64,000 bases of DNA from Photorhabdus australis DSM 17609 (lineage in GTDB: Bacteria > Pseudomonadota > Gammaproteobacteria > Enterobacterales > Enterobacteriaceae), in contig NZ_JONO01000028.1 of assembly GCF_000711895.1 (NCBI RefSeq), forward strand, positions 1 through 64,000. Reading direction: 5' to 3'. Within the stretch, counting starts at the first letter, position 1. The number at the start of each line of letters is the position of its first letter. This document shows, piece by piece, positions 20,366-30,927 of this stretch. The notes under the pieces were generated by a model. That model was not told the origin of the DNA and did no database searches. It worked only from the letters and a program-made list of their open reading frames with translations. A program made the position numbers and the translations under genes.

Positions 20366-23300
20366 GGGTATTCTCCTGAGTTTGGGTATAAGTTTGTACA
20401 TTTAGAATCACATTAGCGTCACATATCAGTTGCCCACCCGGTTCAATCACCAGAGTATCCACCGCTACCACGATAGGCTGTGAATTTGGGCTGTTAATTT
20501 CCAAAGTCTCACCATTAGCAATCACCAATTTTCCAATCGCAAAAACATCAACGGGTGCCGGAAATGCTATCGGCGCTTCAACCGGGGGGATACCAGAAAG
20601 GATCAACAGCTCCGCTGCTGACGACACGTTTGACTGATGAGATGGGGCCAGTGACTGTGGATCATCAGGCCGTAAAAAGCCTTGCGACGAAGATGGAATA
20701 ACGACTGTCTCCGTTACATCGCTCTCTGAGATACCTAATAATTGCAAGACCGCTTTAAATCCTGAACTATAACTTTTTAATAACATATTTTTCTCCGAGA
20801 AACTGTAGACAGAAATAATCTGCAAATTATCGCTATCTACTGTGGAAATAACCGGGTAACGGGTATCAACATCGGTAATGATGAAATAACCATTGCTATT
20901 GATAGTTTCGATAGTTGCCTGATGACTAAGAGGGTGTTTGTTATCCGCAAAAACTTCACGGATTTTATCCATATCGTGTTGCTGGAAGATCGGTAATTGA
21001 TCGATATTCAGATCGAATATTGGTGTAGTCGGCGTCCATTGGCTGATTTGTGGCTGGGTACGTTGATTTTCCCCCAGGAACTTGCCGTAATTCATCGCCA
21101 CCAGAGTACGGAATGAATCTATCGCCAGATGCGCTGCAACAATATGCTGACGTTTAGTCGGATCAGGAGTTAATGTCGAATCAGGGACAGTGACCAGGAA
21201 CTTACCGTCAGGCTCATAGATATCGAGAATATAATCCGTTGGATCACGCCCTTCATTACGGTACGACAAAATATAAATATATCCTTTAGACTCAACCGCA
21301 ACATCCAGATAAGTTATTCCGTCTGGCTTATTCAGCGGCATATAGGACAGATAATCAGCGACTATAATTTCAGCCGGATTCGTTACATCAAGGGTTAACA
21401 ACCAGGAGCGGGCGCCAGCAAGATCGTCAATTTGCCATTTGACACCTTGACCGATAGCGATAACCTGCACATTACTCAAATCGTTATATACGGATACCGT
21501 TGGTCCCTGAGCAGTTAGCGTGTAAGTTGCAGGTTTCTGCGGATCATATACCAACCAACTCTGCCCTTGCTGTATCACATCAACCGTTGTGCTGCCAACT
21601 GGGTCAATATTACCGTCTGCGGTCTGGTTATAACTCAGATAGATCCCGTCCTCAGCAAAGGCAGCAATAATCTGCTCATCCAGCAATCCGGCATCCAGTG
21701 AATGCATGAAGTTCGGATCACTGTTACTAAACAGGAATGTCAACCCTTGTTCACGGAATGCTTGTTGTAATGCTGGAGAGAACACCTGAGCATCCAGTGT
21801 TGCCTGATACTCAGCAGTAGCCAGTTTAAACAGTGTTGCCCCTGGAAAACTTGGAAATGGGTTGCCTTTAGTATCAAACGCCTGAACACGGGTATTGATT
21901 GTTTCCAGTAATAAGATGCGACCATCTGGCGTGACAGTCAGGGCAATTGGCCCATGCATTAGCCCTTGTCGAATCCCTTCGCCAGAGACAATCTGGGCTG
22001 CTGGCGCCTGAGCATCCGGGTAACCCTGATCTCCCAACGGCAGAATCTGCATCTTGCTGTATTGCCAACTGACCGCAATAACATAACCACTCGGATGAAC
22101 CACCATTGCATCCAGATGAGGAATCGTGAAAGTTCCCCAAGATAGCGGATTATCCGTTAAACCAAAATCATGTCTGCCGTCACGCAGATCGACGCGACGC
22201 AAGTGATATTCGCCGAATCGTGAATCAATAATAAAGTTATAAGGTGTGATGGTTTTATCGTCCGGTCCTTCGCCAAAACTGTTATAACTGATCAGCGGTT
22301 GTACTTTGAAACCCACCTCAGATAATTTCAGACGCTCATTCAGTGTGTCATTGCTCAAAGTGGAAATGTTTTGCAACACATACATCTGACCGCTATTTGG
22401 AGGGCTTGATGGATCTTCCAATGGGATATTCTGACCGGAAGCCTGGTAGCAATAACCAACCTGATAATCTGAATTCAGTATTGTCATATTGACCAGCTTG
22501 CAGATGTTATTACCTACATTGCTGCAATTGGTTGAAGATTGGGTTTCCAACGGCACACTGCCTTCAATCCACTGATACTCTTTTTTATCGCTATCGTAAG
22601 ACAACTGTTCCCAATATTCATATTGCGTCACCTGAGTCAGAGGCACCAACATCTCTTTTATATTGCCACTGACGCGCATAATGCCTTCATTAGGATCGTC
22701 TGGTTGCGCATTCAGCAGCTCACTGACGTAGCTCCCCGCTAACCAACCAGTAGCAGAATAAACATTAGCCTTAATTTTCAGAGTTCCTCCCCAACCAACC
22801 GAATTGAAATTAAAAATTAGCGGTGTATTGGAACCGGTTGTAGGTAATGGAATAGTCTGGGTGTAGTAGGTGCCGTTGGTATATTCGACCGTCACCTGGC
22901 ACTGCACTCCCACCGGCGGCCAGATTGCGGTTTCCGGGCGACCCACTTCACCATGAGCTGGATCGGGATGCAGGGTAAAAGCCAAAGTCATCTGACGCTT
23001 GATATCCACTTCCAGGGTGGCTGGCGTGGAAAGCAATTCCCCCGTCGTCACTGCAATCTGCGCAACATCCAGCGCAATTGAAGCGAGCCGGAATGCCCAA
23101 CCCACCACCGGAACCGCCTGAGCAGCTGCACTGGCAGCTATCTGAGCTGTAACATAAGTGGCTAATGCTTCCAGCCCTTTCTTGGCCAGAATACCGATAG
23201 CAATGCTGGCTAAACTGGTGAGCACTTTTTTAGTATTAAATAATGCGGCTCCGACAGCTGCTCCACCACCAATCAATGGGAAAGCTATGCCTGCTAATAT

Positions 23301-24806
23301 GGCAACGTTATCCTTATTAGAAATAAAATCCTTATACCACTGAGTATTGGTCACTGCGGCACCGGCCAACATCATCAGAGATGGAATACCGTACTGGAAC
23401 ATACCGGTTAAAATCACACCCGGCCAAACAATCGGGTTATCCCAACGGGAAGTTCCCAAGCCACCAAACAAGAATTTAGCTGACTGAGCTTCAGCCGGCC
23501 AAGGCAAACCAAAATTTGTGGGATCAGTGGGCATCGGAATTCCCATGATCGTATTGACATTAGGCAACACCCCAAGGGCTTTTTGTGATGGCGTTTCAAA
23601 TAATTCCGCTAACTCTTTAGGGAAATAAAACGGCCAATTACCATCAACCGTTGGATTATCGATCGGCTGTTTCATCTCAGTGTCTTTAAAGAATTGAATA
23701 TAAACACCAAGCTGACGTAAGTATTTATTTTTAAAATCAACGGAAAAATGGCTTTGACCGGGATCGTAACGGATGCTGTCAGGATACACATCCATACCAT
23801 GATTAGGTGTGCGGTTAGTGGCGGTCCAAATTTGGCTGGTATTTCGCGGAGCATTCAATGCTGAAGCTTGATCTTTGAATTCGGTAACGTCGAGAGACGC
23901 ACTTTGGCTGACACTCCAGTTATGATTTTGCAAACGAGTATCATTATGTGAAGTTTTCAGCGCATTAGAGGCCGGTGACCCTGAATAATTCTCTGTTTCA
24001 TCCGATAGATTATATTGCATCACCGGATCACCTTCGGCGAAAATCACCTGTCCGTCTTCACCCACCCAGTCAAATTCGTAAAACATCGCATTGCCATCAG
24101 GGTCAACCAATTGGCCATAAGTGGCAAAACCACCGGTTTCTGTTGCAGGTCCCTGACTCGATATTGATATAGCCAGTTCATAAACTCGGTTATATTGCTG
24201 TGGGTCTATTGCCTCTGGAGGAGCAATATGTGCATCCATCACAATTGATGCCGCATAAGCTTGACTGTTAGACAATTCCGGATGGGAAAACACAATAGAA
24301 CAAGCAACATCCCACGGTGTTTTCATTTCATTAGTCGCAACCAACAAATCACTGTAATGAACAGAATTTCGTGCTAAATGTTGGCTATTAACACCAAGCG
24401 CACTAAGCTTGCCTGGCAAAACCATCGCTATATTATTTACCACCAATTTTTCTATGTTACGTTTGGCATAACGATGTAAATGAGCATTGGGAATATGATA
24501 AGAAAGATGATAAAGAACCGGTAATGAAGAGCGATAAGGCCCGGATTTATCACCAACTACTTTAATTAGCGTAACGTGATGAGGTAAAAAATAGTGTTCA
24601 GGTACCTCCGCGAAATGGCTAATATTGTGTGAACCGTAACGCAGAACCATATCTATTGCAGGATTCTCGCCAGCCGCTTTGGCTAAACTTGACTCATCAT
24701 GTTCTTGCAACGGTATATTATATTCACCCACCCAGAGACTCAATTGGCTGGATTGGGTACGTAAATGACCTTGAGCTAAATCAAAATGTAAAGTATGTGT
24801 CTTCAT
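20358..24806 (-). CDS. 1482-residue NHL-repeat / beta-propeller protein, first gene of the PKS operon
   Basis: I do not recognise a named family for the whole protein. Residues 1-450 are polar with no signal peptide. Residues about 460-595 are strongly hydrophobic and small-residue rich ([45 protein letters not shown]), resembling membrane-inserting helices. NHL-like strands follow at about 952-980 ([20 protein letters not shown], then [10 protein letters not shown]) and near 1169 ([16 protein letters not shown]). Two copies of a module shared with the pentapeptide protein lie at about 1039-1105 and 1279-1332. The C terminus carries VIEPGGQL (near 1455), matching the GRP beta module. It begins the five-gene operon. 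Confidence 0.8.
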   Translation of the reverse strand: MKTHTLHFDLAQGHLRTQSSQLSLWVGEYNIPLQEHDESSLAKAAGENPAIDMVLRYGSHNISHFAEVPEHYFLPHHVTLIKVVGDKSGPYRSSLPVLYHLSYHIPNAHLHRYAKRNIEKLVVNNIAMVLPGKLSALGVNSQHLARNSVHYSDLLVATNEMKTPWDVACSIVFSHPELSNSQAYAASIVMDAHIAPPEAIDPQQYNRVYELAISISSQGPATETGGFATYGQLVDPDGNAMFYEFDWVGEDGQVIFAEGDPVMQYNLSDETENYSGSPASNALKTSHNDTRLQNHNWSVSQSASLDVTEFKDQASALNAPRNTSQIWTATNRTPNHGMDVYPDSIRYDPGQSHFSVDFKNKYLRQLGVYIQFFKDTEMKQPIDNPTVDGNWPFYFPKELAELFETPSQKALGVLPNVNTIMGIPMPTDPTNFGLPWPAEAQSAKFLFGGLGTSRWDNPIVWPGVILTGMFQYGIPSLMMLAGAAVTNTQWYKDFISNKDNVAILAGIAFPLIGGGAAVGAALFNTKKVLTSLASIAIGILAKKGLEALATYVTAQIAASAAAQAVPVVGWAFRLASIALDVAQIAVTTGELLSTPATLEVDIKRQMTLAFTLHPDPAHGEVGRPETAIWPPVGVQCQVTVEYTNGTYYTQTIPLPTTGSNTPLIFNFNSVGWGGTLKIKANVYSATGWLAGSYVSELLNAQPDDPNEGIMRVSGNIKEMLVPLTQVTQYEYWEQLSYDSDKKEYQWIEGSVPLETQSSTNCSNVGNNICKLVNMTILNSDYQVGYCYQASGQNIPLEDPSSPPNSGQMYVLQNISTLSNDTLNERLKLSEVGFKVQPLISYNSFGEGPDDKTITPYNFIIDSRFGEYHLRRVDLRDGRHDFGLTDNPLSWGTFTIPHLDAMVVHPSGYVIAVSWQYSKMQILPLGDQGYPDAQAPAAQIVSGEGIRQGLMHGPIALTVTPDGRILLLETINTRVQAFDTKGNPFPSFPGATLFKLATAEYQATLDAQVFSPALQQAFREQGLTFLFSNSDPNFMHSLDAGLLDEQIIAAFAEDGIYLSYNQTADGNIDPVGSTTVDVIQQGQSWLVYDPQKPATYTLTAQGPTVSVYNDLSNVQVIAIGQGVKWQIDDLAGARSWLLTLDVTNPAEIIVADYLSYMPLNKPDGITYLDVAVESKGYIYILSYRNEGRDPTDYILDIYEPDGKFLVTVPDSTLTPDPTKRQHIVAAHLAIDSFRTLVAMNYGKFLGENQRTQPQISQWTPTTPIFDLNIDQLPIFQQHDMDKIREVFADNKHPLSHQATIETINSNGYFIITDVDTRYPVISTVDSDNLQIISVYSFSEKNMLLKSYSSGFKAVLQLLGISESDVTETVVIPSSSQGFLRPDDPQSLAPSHQSNVSSAAELLILSGIPPVEAPIAFPAPVDVFAIGKLVIANGETLEINSPNSQPIVVAVDTLVIEPGGQLICDANVILNVQTYTQTQENTHE

Positions 24807-24965
24807 TTGAATTTCATCTCTCTAAGTAATTATTTTAGTTATCACAAGAAACTCTTAATAACTGCATAAATCATTCAACCTAAAAATTTGAATAAATAAT
24901 CCCCTTGAGAATTAATATATCTCTTCAAAAGCCTATTTATTAAGCCCAAATACCTAGAATTAATT

Positions 24966-25014
24966 AAATGCCACATTTGTCCACTTTAACGAAAAATGAT
25001 CAAATGTGGCATTT
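24966..25014. promoter_or_regulatory. 14-bp perfect inverted repeat upstream of the NHL operon
   Basis: Arms AAATGCCACATTTG and CAAATGTGGCATTT are exact reverse complements separated by 21 nt. The element lies 160-208 bp upstream of the NHL-gene ATG. It could be an operator, a loop site or a hairpin; the equivalent position upstream of GRP6 keeps only one arm. Confidence 0.5.
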
Positions 25015-25464
25015 AAATTCTATCAATAAAATAGTAATGTGATTCTCCACTTTTTCCATCAAATAAAGAAGATATTTTTGTGACACATTGCAATTTTTTA
25101 ATGTATGCCAATTAATTATCCCAACTTCAAACCAATACAATTAAGTAATATCACCATAGTAAAATAAATCTGCCACGTGAAATAGTGCATTTTCAATCAA
25201 ATAACAACCCGATACAAATAGATCTCGATTATTTCACAATGAAATTATTAATATAAATTAAGTAAAAACCAGCAAGTTAAATCGATGTTATATACCCTAT
25301 ATTCTTAGAATAAACTCTCACCTTAAATCAACAGCTAAAACATTTAAATACATTTACCAAATTTGAATTTATTATTATTTTATAAATATAAAGAAAACCA
25401 AGAAATGAAATATTGTTTACAAAATATTTTACTATTACCCGCTTGTAATCACAGGCGGGTAATA

Positions 25465-25523
25465 ATGTGACCGGGGTAAGTGAGTGCAGCCAACAAAGAG
25501 GCAACTTGAAAGATAACAGGTAT
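25465..25523 (+). repeat. truncated ERIC element
   Basis: Only the 3' half of the ERIC consensus is present: ATGTGACCGGGGTAAG, then GTGCAGCCAACAAAGAGG, ending GATAACAGGTAT. It lies 64 bp beyond the stop of GRP2. Confidence 0.75.
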
Positions 25524-25586
25524 AGTGACTATTATCTCTTTATCTCAACAGTTACCACAAATTTGAATGTCCAGCGTCTCCTGTCA

Positions 25587-26843
25587 TTACTGGCGTTCTC
25601 CATTAATATACACAGACCCCTTAACACCCTCTGTTCCGGCAATCCCATTATTCCCCGATGCACCAATTTTGCCAGAACTGCCACCAGGAGAACCACTACC
25701 ACCATAGCCCCCACTCCCGCCGTAACCAGCATAACCACCTTCACCTCCCATACCACCAGCAGACTGAGCCTTAAAGACAGGGGTTCCACTCTCATAGGTA
25801 ACATAAATATTGCCCCCATTTCCCCCTTTACCGCCATTGCCACCGTTCTGCCCTTTGCCTCCATTCCCTCCATTCCCTCCTCTTCCAGCACCACAGTAAG
25901 AAGTAGAGCTACCTCCGTTACCCCCATTTCCCCCTCTTCCCCCCTTACCACCGGCACCGCCATTACCACCATTACCTCCTGTCGATTCCAGGATTACCGT
26001 ACCGACAAGATGGGCAACCTTCAGAACAATATCACTTGCGTCGCCGCCATTTTCGCCATTGTTTCCAGCACCGCCATCTGTACCGTCACTCCCGTTAGTA
26101 CCCGGCGTAGCAGCCTTTGCACAGGAGCTTTTGTTATCTTGTCCGGCATTACCATGACTACCGGTCTTTCCATCACTTCCATTAGCCCCGTTGCCACCAT
26201 GATTTCCATCACTTCCCCGATTAGTAATATTGGTCTGATCACTATCTGAACCCAAAGAGCTAACCATTGTCATGGTATTCGCCTGAACAGCCCCATTGGT
26301 GCGATAAATAATTTGTCCACCAGGTTCAACTGTTATCCGCTCATAAACTAATACAATAGGTTCACCGTGATTATCTCGACTTTGAACGATCAATGGCTTG
26401 TCCGCCGAAATCGTCATGCTATCACCACCATATAGCGCAACTTTTAGCGGGAAACACTTAGCGTTAAGAATATCTTCATAATCTTTGACCAAAGCAGAAT
26501 CACCATAAATATAAGCACTGAAAGCTTTACATAAATCGGCATGATTACCCGTGACATTCACCAACCGTTCAGCTGAATAAGGTTCAGGCAATGGATGATG
26601 TGGTTCCATTCCTCCAGGGCCATAATCACTATCAGGCACACCTCCCAACCTTTTTAATTCTTGTATCGTTTGTACGGTAAAAAATGCGGGTGGAACAGTG
26701 GCTATTTTCGGATCATCGGAAAATATGACCGGTCCATCAAAATCCGCAGTCTTCAATTGTTTTGGTTGCCGTTCTATCCCCATCAGACGATAATGCTCAC
26801 GCAATTCCGCCAAAGTTTCAGCAACAATTTTTACTTTATTCAT
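25587..26843 (-). CDS. GRP2, Gly-Gly-X repeat protein paralogue
   Basis: The 418-residue paralogue of GRP1 has the same architecture: N-terminal domain ([48 protein letters not shown]), beta module ([15 protein letters not shown]), three GGNGG blocks and the tail [10 protein letters not shown]. The Cys pair is kept (KSSCAKA, TSYCGAG), and the beta spacers [18 protein letters not shown] and [11 protein letters not shown] divide the blocks. Its N-terminal domain is the one most like GRP1. ATG start with GGAGA just upstream; no signal peptide. It has its own 645-bp upstream region. Confidence 0.85.
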   Translation of the reverse strand: MNKVKIVAETLAELREHYRLMGIERQPKQLKTADFDGPVIFSDDPKIATVPPAFFTVQTIQELKRLGGVPDSDYGPGGMEPHHPLPEPYSAERLVNVTGNHADLCKAFSAYIYGDSALVKDYEDILNAKCFPLKVALYGGDSMTISADKPLIVQSRDNHGEPIVLVYERITVEPGGQIIYRTNGAVQANTMTMVSSLGSDSDQTNITNRGSDGNHGGNGANGSDGKTGSHGNAGQDNKSSCAKAATPGTNGSDGTDGGAGNNGENGGDASDIVLKVAHLVGTVILESTGGNGGNGGAGGKGGRGGNGGNGGSSTSYCGAGRGGNGGNGGKGQNGGNGGKGGNGGNIYVTYESGTPVFKAQSAGGMGGEGGYAGYGGSGGYGGSGSPGGSSGKIGASGNNGIAGTEGVKGSVYINGERQ

Positions 26844-27488
26844 AGGAAATCTCCTGAATATAAATTTGTAGTTTTAGAATCATCTTTCCGTTATATAACT
26901 GCCCACGATATTTTATTCTCACACAATCCCTTTAAATACAGAATATTAATCATTCAATGATATATTTATCTCCGTTTAGAGTGAAAACTAATAGACAAAG
27001 TAACTTATCTCCTGTCGTTGTTCACAATGTGTATTTTCACTCTCATCTTATCTTCTTGCGTGATTATTTTATTCATCACAATAGACATTCAACAACTGAA
27101 TAAATAATTTCAGGGGAATTGATATATCCCCTATACTTTATTCATAAACATCTACAATCAATTAAAAAATTATTCAGTTTATATGAAGTAATTTAATGCA
27201 AACTTTATTTCAATAACTAAAAATATTAATATGCCTTTCTGCTTTTTCCATCATAAAAATGAATTTTTTATGGTGCGTCACTATTTTCATTTAAATCAAT
27301 TGATAATTTCAATCTAAACTTTATACAATTAAATATTACTGGCACAGAAAAATAAAATAGCCAATTGTGTAGCCTGGATTCAACCAATAAGTGAACTTTT
27401 CTGGCAAGGCGGTCAGTTGCTATACTTCAGCATCTTTCCCTCCAAAGGAAAATGCATTATGAAATACAAACAACTGACCTGTAGAGAT
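26844..27488. other. GRP2 upstream region with NHL 3'-end relic
   Basis: The part next to GRP2 (about 26850-26925) aligns with the DNA encoding the last residues of the NHL protein (TTTAGAATCA, ACTGCCCAC), now non-coding. Further upstream is AT-rich DNA resembling the NHL promoter region (AATAAATAATTTC, AATTGATATATC) with a degenerate GTGCGTCAC element at 27273-27281. No gene is seen. Confidence 0.5.
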
Positions 27489-28796
27489 TTATAGTCGTTC
27501 AAACCAGTCTAAAGTCTGACTATCACCATGCTTCTGTACATTACCGTTAACATATACCTTGCCACGAGTACCGTCACCGCCGGATTCTCCATCATTACCC
27601 CCTTCACCAGAGACTCCTGGATGACCATCAGTCCTTACTCCTCTATTACCAACGCCACCTGCCCCACCTAATCCGCCTATTCCTCCCTTACCTCCATCCC
27701 CGCCTCTTCCACCATCCCCTCCACGCGACAGAGCATTAATTACTGGCTGACCCTCAGTGAAATTAACATATATGTTACCCCCGTCCCCACCTTTACCCCC
27801 ATTCCCCCCGTCCCCTCCATTTCCGCCATTCCCTCCCCTTCCTCCATATCCAGCACTACATTCGCTTGTTGGATCTCCCCCATTTCCACCGTTCCCTCCA
27901 TTCCCCCCATTACCGCCATATCCACCATTTCCCCCCTTACCACCTATCGATGCCGCATTGACTACTCCGGTAAAAAGTTCAACATTAATAACAACGTCAT
28001 TTGCACTTCCCCCCCTTTTGCCATCCATCCCCTGTGCCCCCGAAGAACCGCCAGTTGCATCAGTACCTGGTGTGGATGCGACAGCGCAACCGTGTTTATC
28101 ATCTGAACCAATACTACCATTGCTGCCATTAACCCCATTACTTCCCTGTTCACCCCCAAAACCATCGGCTCCATCTGAGCCTATACTGACAATGCTCTGC
28201 TTTTTATCATTACCATTCCCTACAACAGTGTTAGCTTCGATCTTACCATTAGTGCAGTAAATAATTTGACCTCCCGGTTCAATGATTATCTGGTCATACA
28301 CCAGGACAACGGGTTCGCCATAATCATTTTTATCTTCAACGATCAATGGCGCACCTGCGGTAACAGTGATTCTTTCACCACCGTATAACGCAACCTTCAT
28401 CGGGAAACGCTTAGCATTAAGAATTTCTTCATAATCTTTAACCAAAGCAGAATCACTATAGATATAAGCCCTAAAGGCTTTACACAAATCGATATGATAA
28501 CCCGTAACATCTGCCAGTCGTTCAGCAGAAAACGGTTCAGGTAATGGATGATGAGATTTCATTCTGCCAGGACCATACTCACTGTCAGGAACACCTCCCA
28601 GGGCCTTCAGCTCCTGTATGGTTTGTACCGTAAAAAACGCAGGTGGCACAGTAGCTGTTTTTGAATCGTTAGAGAATATTACCTTGCCGTCAAAATCCGA
28701 GGTCTTAAGTTGCTTTGGCTGCCGTTCTATACCCATCAGATTATAATCCTGACGTAATACCGTCAAAGTTTCAGCAGCAGTTCTTCTTTTATCCAC
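27489..28796 (-). CDS. GRP3, Gly-Gly-X repeat protein paralogue
   Basis: The 435-residue paralogue starts with GTG (MDKRRTAAETL, AGGAGA upstream). It has the shared N-terminal domain ([46 protein letters not shown]), the beta module [15 protein letters not shown], Gly-rich blocks with the Cys motifs KHGCAVAS and TSECSAG, and the tail GKVYVNGNVQK. The C terminus then runs on for HGDSQTLDWFERL; in other copies the homologous DNA lies beyond the stop codon, so this copy appears to have lost the normal stop. No export signal is seen. Confidence 0.85.
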   Translation of the reverse strand: MDKRRTAAETLTVLRQDYNLMGIERQPKQLKTSDFDGKVIFSNDSKTATVPPAFFTVQTIQELKALGGVPDSEYGPGRMKSHHPLPEPFSAERLADVTGYHIDLCKAFRAYIYSDSALVKDYEEILNAKRFPMKVALYGGERITVTAGAPLIVEDKNDYGEPVVLVYDQIIIEPGGQIIYCTNGKIEANTVVGNGNDKKQSIVSIGSDGADGFGGEQGSNGVNGSNGSIGSDDKHGCAVASTPGTDATGGSSGAQGMDGKRGGSANDVVINVELFTGVVNAASIGGKGGNGGYGGNGGNGGNGGNGGDPTSECSAGYGGRGGNGGNGGDGGNGGKGGDGGNIYVNFTEGQPVINALSRGGDGGRGGDGGKGGIGGLGGAGGVGNRGVRTDGHPGVSGEGGNDGESGGDGTRGKVYVNGNVQKHGDSQTLDWFERL

Positions 28797-28802
28797 GGGA
28801 AT

Positions 28803-29020
28803 TCTCCTGAGTTTATATGTTGTTTAAGATAACTTCATATATCCATTATCCATTTGGTCAATCTCTGGAATATATGTGGTTATTACTACCGGTCGTGGTA
28901 CTGAATGACTAAATAGTCAAAGTTTTGCCTTTGACTCATCACCAAATTAGCCATAGCGAAAACATCAATTTTTTCTGGCAAAGGATATAAAACATTTCAA
29001 CAGCAGGTATGCCAGAAAAT
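28803..29020 (-). pseudogene. relic of the NHL gene 3' end upstream of GRP3
   Basis: The DNA from the GRP3 ribosome-binding site back to 29020 aligns with the last ~80 codons of the 1482-residue NHL gene. One stretch would read PEKIDVFAMANLVMS, against [15 protein letters not shown] in the intact protein. Frame is lost further on, so it is not translated as such. TTTTCTGGCA (28971-28980) and TGCCAGAAAA (29010-29019) form inverted arms at its upstream end. Confidence 0.65.
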
Positions 29021-29072
29021 AATTTCTATGAGAATTAATTAGCTCAGACCAAGCGGATTGCTGCACCACTCA

Positions 29073-30368
29073 CTAGCGATCAGGTTTTTTTTCATGGCCG
29101 TTGATATATATCTTGCCGGCGATGCCGTCATCGCCAAATTCTCCCCTACTACCAGTTTCACCACTGAACCCATATCTTTTACTTTTTTCAGGAAAGCGTG
29201 GAATAGGATTTCGTCCAGGAAATCCACCTATTCCACCCAATCCCCCCCTCCCGCCTTCCCCGCCAAAACCACAATATGACGCAACCTCAAGTATTGGATC
29301 ACCGTCAGAGTAATTAATATATATGTTACCCCCGTCGCCACCTTTACCCCCATGCCCTCCATTTCCGCCATCTCCTCCATTTGCCCCATGTCCCGCATCC
29401 GCACTAAGACACTTCCTGATTTCTCCATTTCCCAAAGGCCCCGAACTCCCCCCATTTCCACCTTGACCACCGGCACCACCAAGCCCCCCGTTACCACCAT
29501 TTCCACCTTGACCACCTACCGTTATCGCCTTTATTGTCCCAGTAGCATATTGAACATCAACAGTCAGGTCATTTGCACCTCCACCCGGAGCTCCATCTCC
29601 CCCAGGTGCTCCGACAGAACCAGGGGCCCCATCATTACCTGGTGTAGCGTCAACTAAGCAGCCATATTTATCTGCTATACCATCACTACCATCACTGCCA
29701 GTAGCTCCACGAAACCCCATTGCACCATCAGCACCATTGGCACCATGACTGCCTTTATTGATAATGCCTTGATTTATAGAGCTTCCATTCCCTACAAGCG
29801 TGTTAGCTTCGATCCGACCATTAGTGCAGTAAATAATTTGGCCCCCGGCTTCAATGATTATCTCGTCATACACCAAAACAACCGGTTCGCCATAGTTATC
29901 TTTATCCTCAATAACCAATGGATTATCAGCGGTGATAGTGATTCTTTCCCCACTGTATAATGCAACCTTCATCGGGAAACGCCTGGCATTAAGGATTTCT
30001 TCATAATCTTTGACCAAATTAGAATCACTATAGATATAGGCCCTAAAAGCTTTACACAAATCAATATGATAACCCATGACATCTGCCAATCGTTCAGCAG
30101 AAAACGGCTCAGGTAACGGATGATGAGGTTCCATTCTGCCAGGGCCGTACTCACTGTCAGGTATACCTCCAAGTGCCTTCAACTCTTGTATGGTTTGTAC
30201 TGTAAAAAATGCCGGTGGTACAGTGGCTGTTTCTGGATCGTTAGAGAATATTATCTTGTCGTCAAAATCCGAGGTCTTAAGTCGCTTTGGCTGCCGTTCT
30301 ATACCAACCAGATGATGATATTGATGTAATATCGCCAAAGTTTCAGTAATATTTCTTCTTTTATCCAC
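29073..30368 (-). CDS. GRP4, Gly-rich repeat protein paralogue
   Basis: The 431-residue paralogue starts with GTG (MDKRRNITETLAIL) behind AGGAGA. The N-terminal domain and beta module are intact (IERQPKRLKTSDFDDKIIFS, IIIEAGGQIIYCTNG). Gly-rich blocks are less regular than in GRP1-3, with more Gly-X-Y collagen-like triplets (GAPGSVGAPGGDGAPGGG). Cys occur in DKYGCLVDA, IRKCLSAD and ASYCGFG. Near the C terminus an insert FPGRNPIPRFPEKSKRYG replaces part of the last block before GKIYINGHEKK. No signal peptide is seen. Confidence 0.85.
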   Translation of the reverse strand: MDKRRNITETLAILHQYHHLVGIERQPKRLKTSDFDDKIIFSNDPETATVPPAFFTVQTIQELKALGGIPDSEYGPGRMEPHHPLPEPFSAERLADVMGYHIDLCKAFRAYIYSDSNLVKDYEEILNARRFPMKVALYSGERITITADNPLVIEDKDNYGEPVVLVYDEIIIEAGGQIIYCTNGRIEANTLVGNGSSINQGIINKGSHGANGADGAMGFRGATGSDGSDGIADKYGCLVDATPGNDGAPGSVGAPGGDGAPGGGANDLTVDVQYATGTIKAITVGGQGGNGGNGGLGGAGGQGGNGGSSGPLGNGEIRKCLSADAGHGANGGDGGNGGHGGKGGDGGNIYINYSDGDPILEVASYCGFGGEGGRGGLGGIGGFPGRNPIPRFPEKSKRYGFSGETGSRGEFGDDGIAGKIYINGHEKKPDR

Positions 30369-30369
30369 G

Positions 30370-30592
30370 GGAATTCTCCTGAGTTTATACGTTATTTAAG
30401 ATAACTTCACATATCCGTTGTCTATTTGATCAAATTCCAAGGTATCTACTGTTATTACTACCAATTGTGGTACTGAATGACTAAATAGTCATAATTTTGC
30501 CTTTGACTAATTACCCGATTAGCAATAGCGAAAGCATCGATTCTTTCTGGCAAAGGATATAGTCACTTCAACAATAGGTATGCCAGAAAAAT
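30370..30592 (-). pseudogene. relic of the NHL gene 3' end upstream of GRP4
   Basis: This segment is nearly identical to the relic upstream of GRP3 (ACTGAATGACTAAATAGTCA, GCGAAAGCATCGATT, TGCCAGAAAA) and ends at the same junction, AATAATTTCTATGAGAATTA. It aligns with the NHL C-terminal coding DNA but carries stops and frame changes. Confidence 0.65.
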
Positions 30593-30927
30593 AATTTCTA
30601 TGAGAATTAATTAGGTAAATATTTATTCACTTGACAGAAAGCTATTGGATGCAACATTAAAATAACGCAATTTAACATATTAGTGTAATCCCTTATTATT
30701 TTCATTAATTAAAGAAAATATTCCTGTGATGCATCACTACCCTTCTATAGGTATTAATCAAAATTTCCAATTATATATTTACCTCATTGATTATTATAAA
30801 ATAAAAACAATAAGCATGATTGTATTTTTCAAAAATCACTACAAAACAGAAACCTATCGATATTATTAAACAATAAAATTATGAATATTACTCATTTCCA
30901 AACAATTTGTATTTAGGAAATGGAACA
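30593..30927. promoter_or_regulatory. AT-rich upstream repeat of GRP4
   Basis: This segment is similar over most of its length to DNA upstream of GRP5 (32.45-32.78 kb) and GRP6 (34.68-35.0 kb). It includes a perfect palindrome GTGATGCATCAC at 30726-30737 and the shared string ACCTATCGATATTATTAAA. It is presumably the promoter region of GRP4. No gene is seen. Confidence 0.5.
30726..30737. promoter_or_regulatory. candidate operator GTGATGCATCAC
   Basis: This perfect 12-bp palindrome lies about 358 bp upstream of the GRP4 start. Positional equivalents are GTGATACATCAC (32585-32596) and GTGATACACCAC (34818-34829); degenerate forms occur at 27273-27281 and 25080-25091. Conservation of the motif within otherwise drifting AT-rich repeats suggests, but does not prove, a protein-binding site. 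Confidence 0.4.

Larger units (their letters stand above)
24807..25586. promoter_or_regulatory. promoter region of the NHL-GRP-pentapeptide-PKS operon
   Basis: This 780-bp, very AT-rich gap precedes the NHL gene. It contains a perfect 14-bp inverted repeat (24966-25014), a degenerate GTGACACATTGC element (25080-25091) equivalent to the palindrome found upstream of the GRP paralogues, and a truncated ERIC (25465-25523). I see no coding sequence. An H-NS-silenced promoter is plausible from base composition but not shown. Confidence 0.45.
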
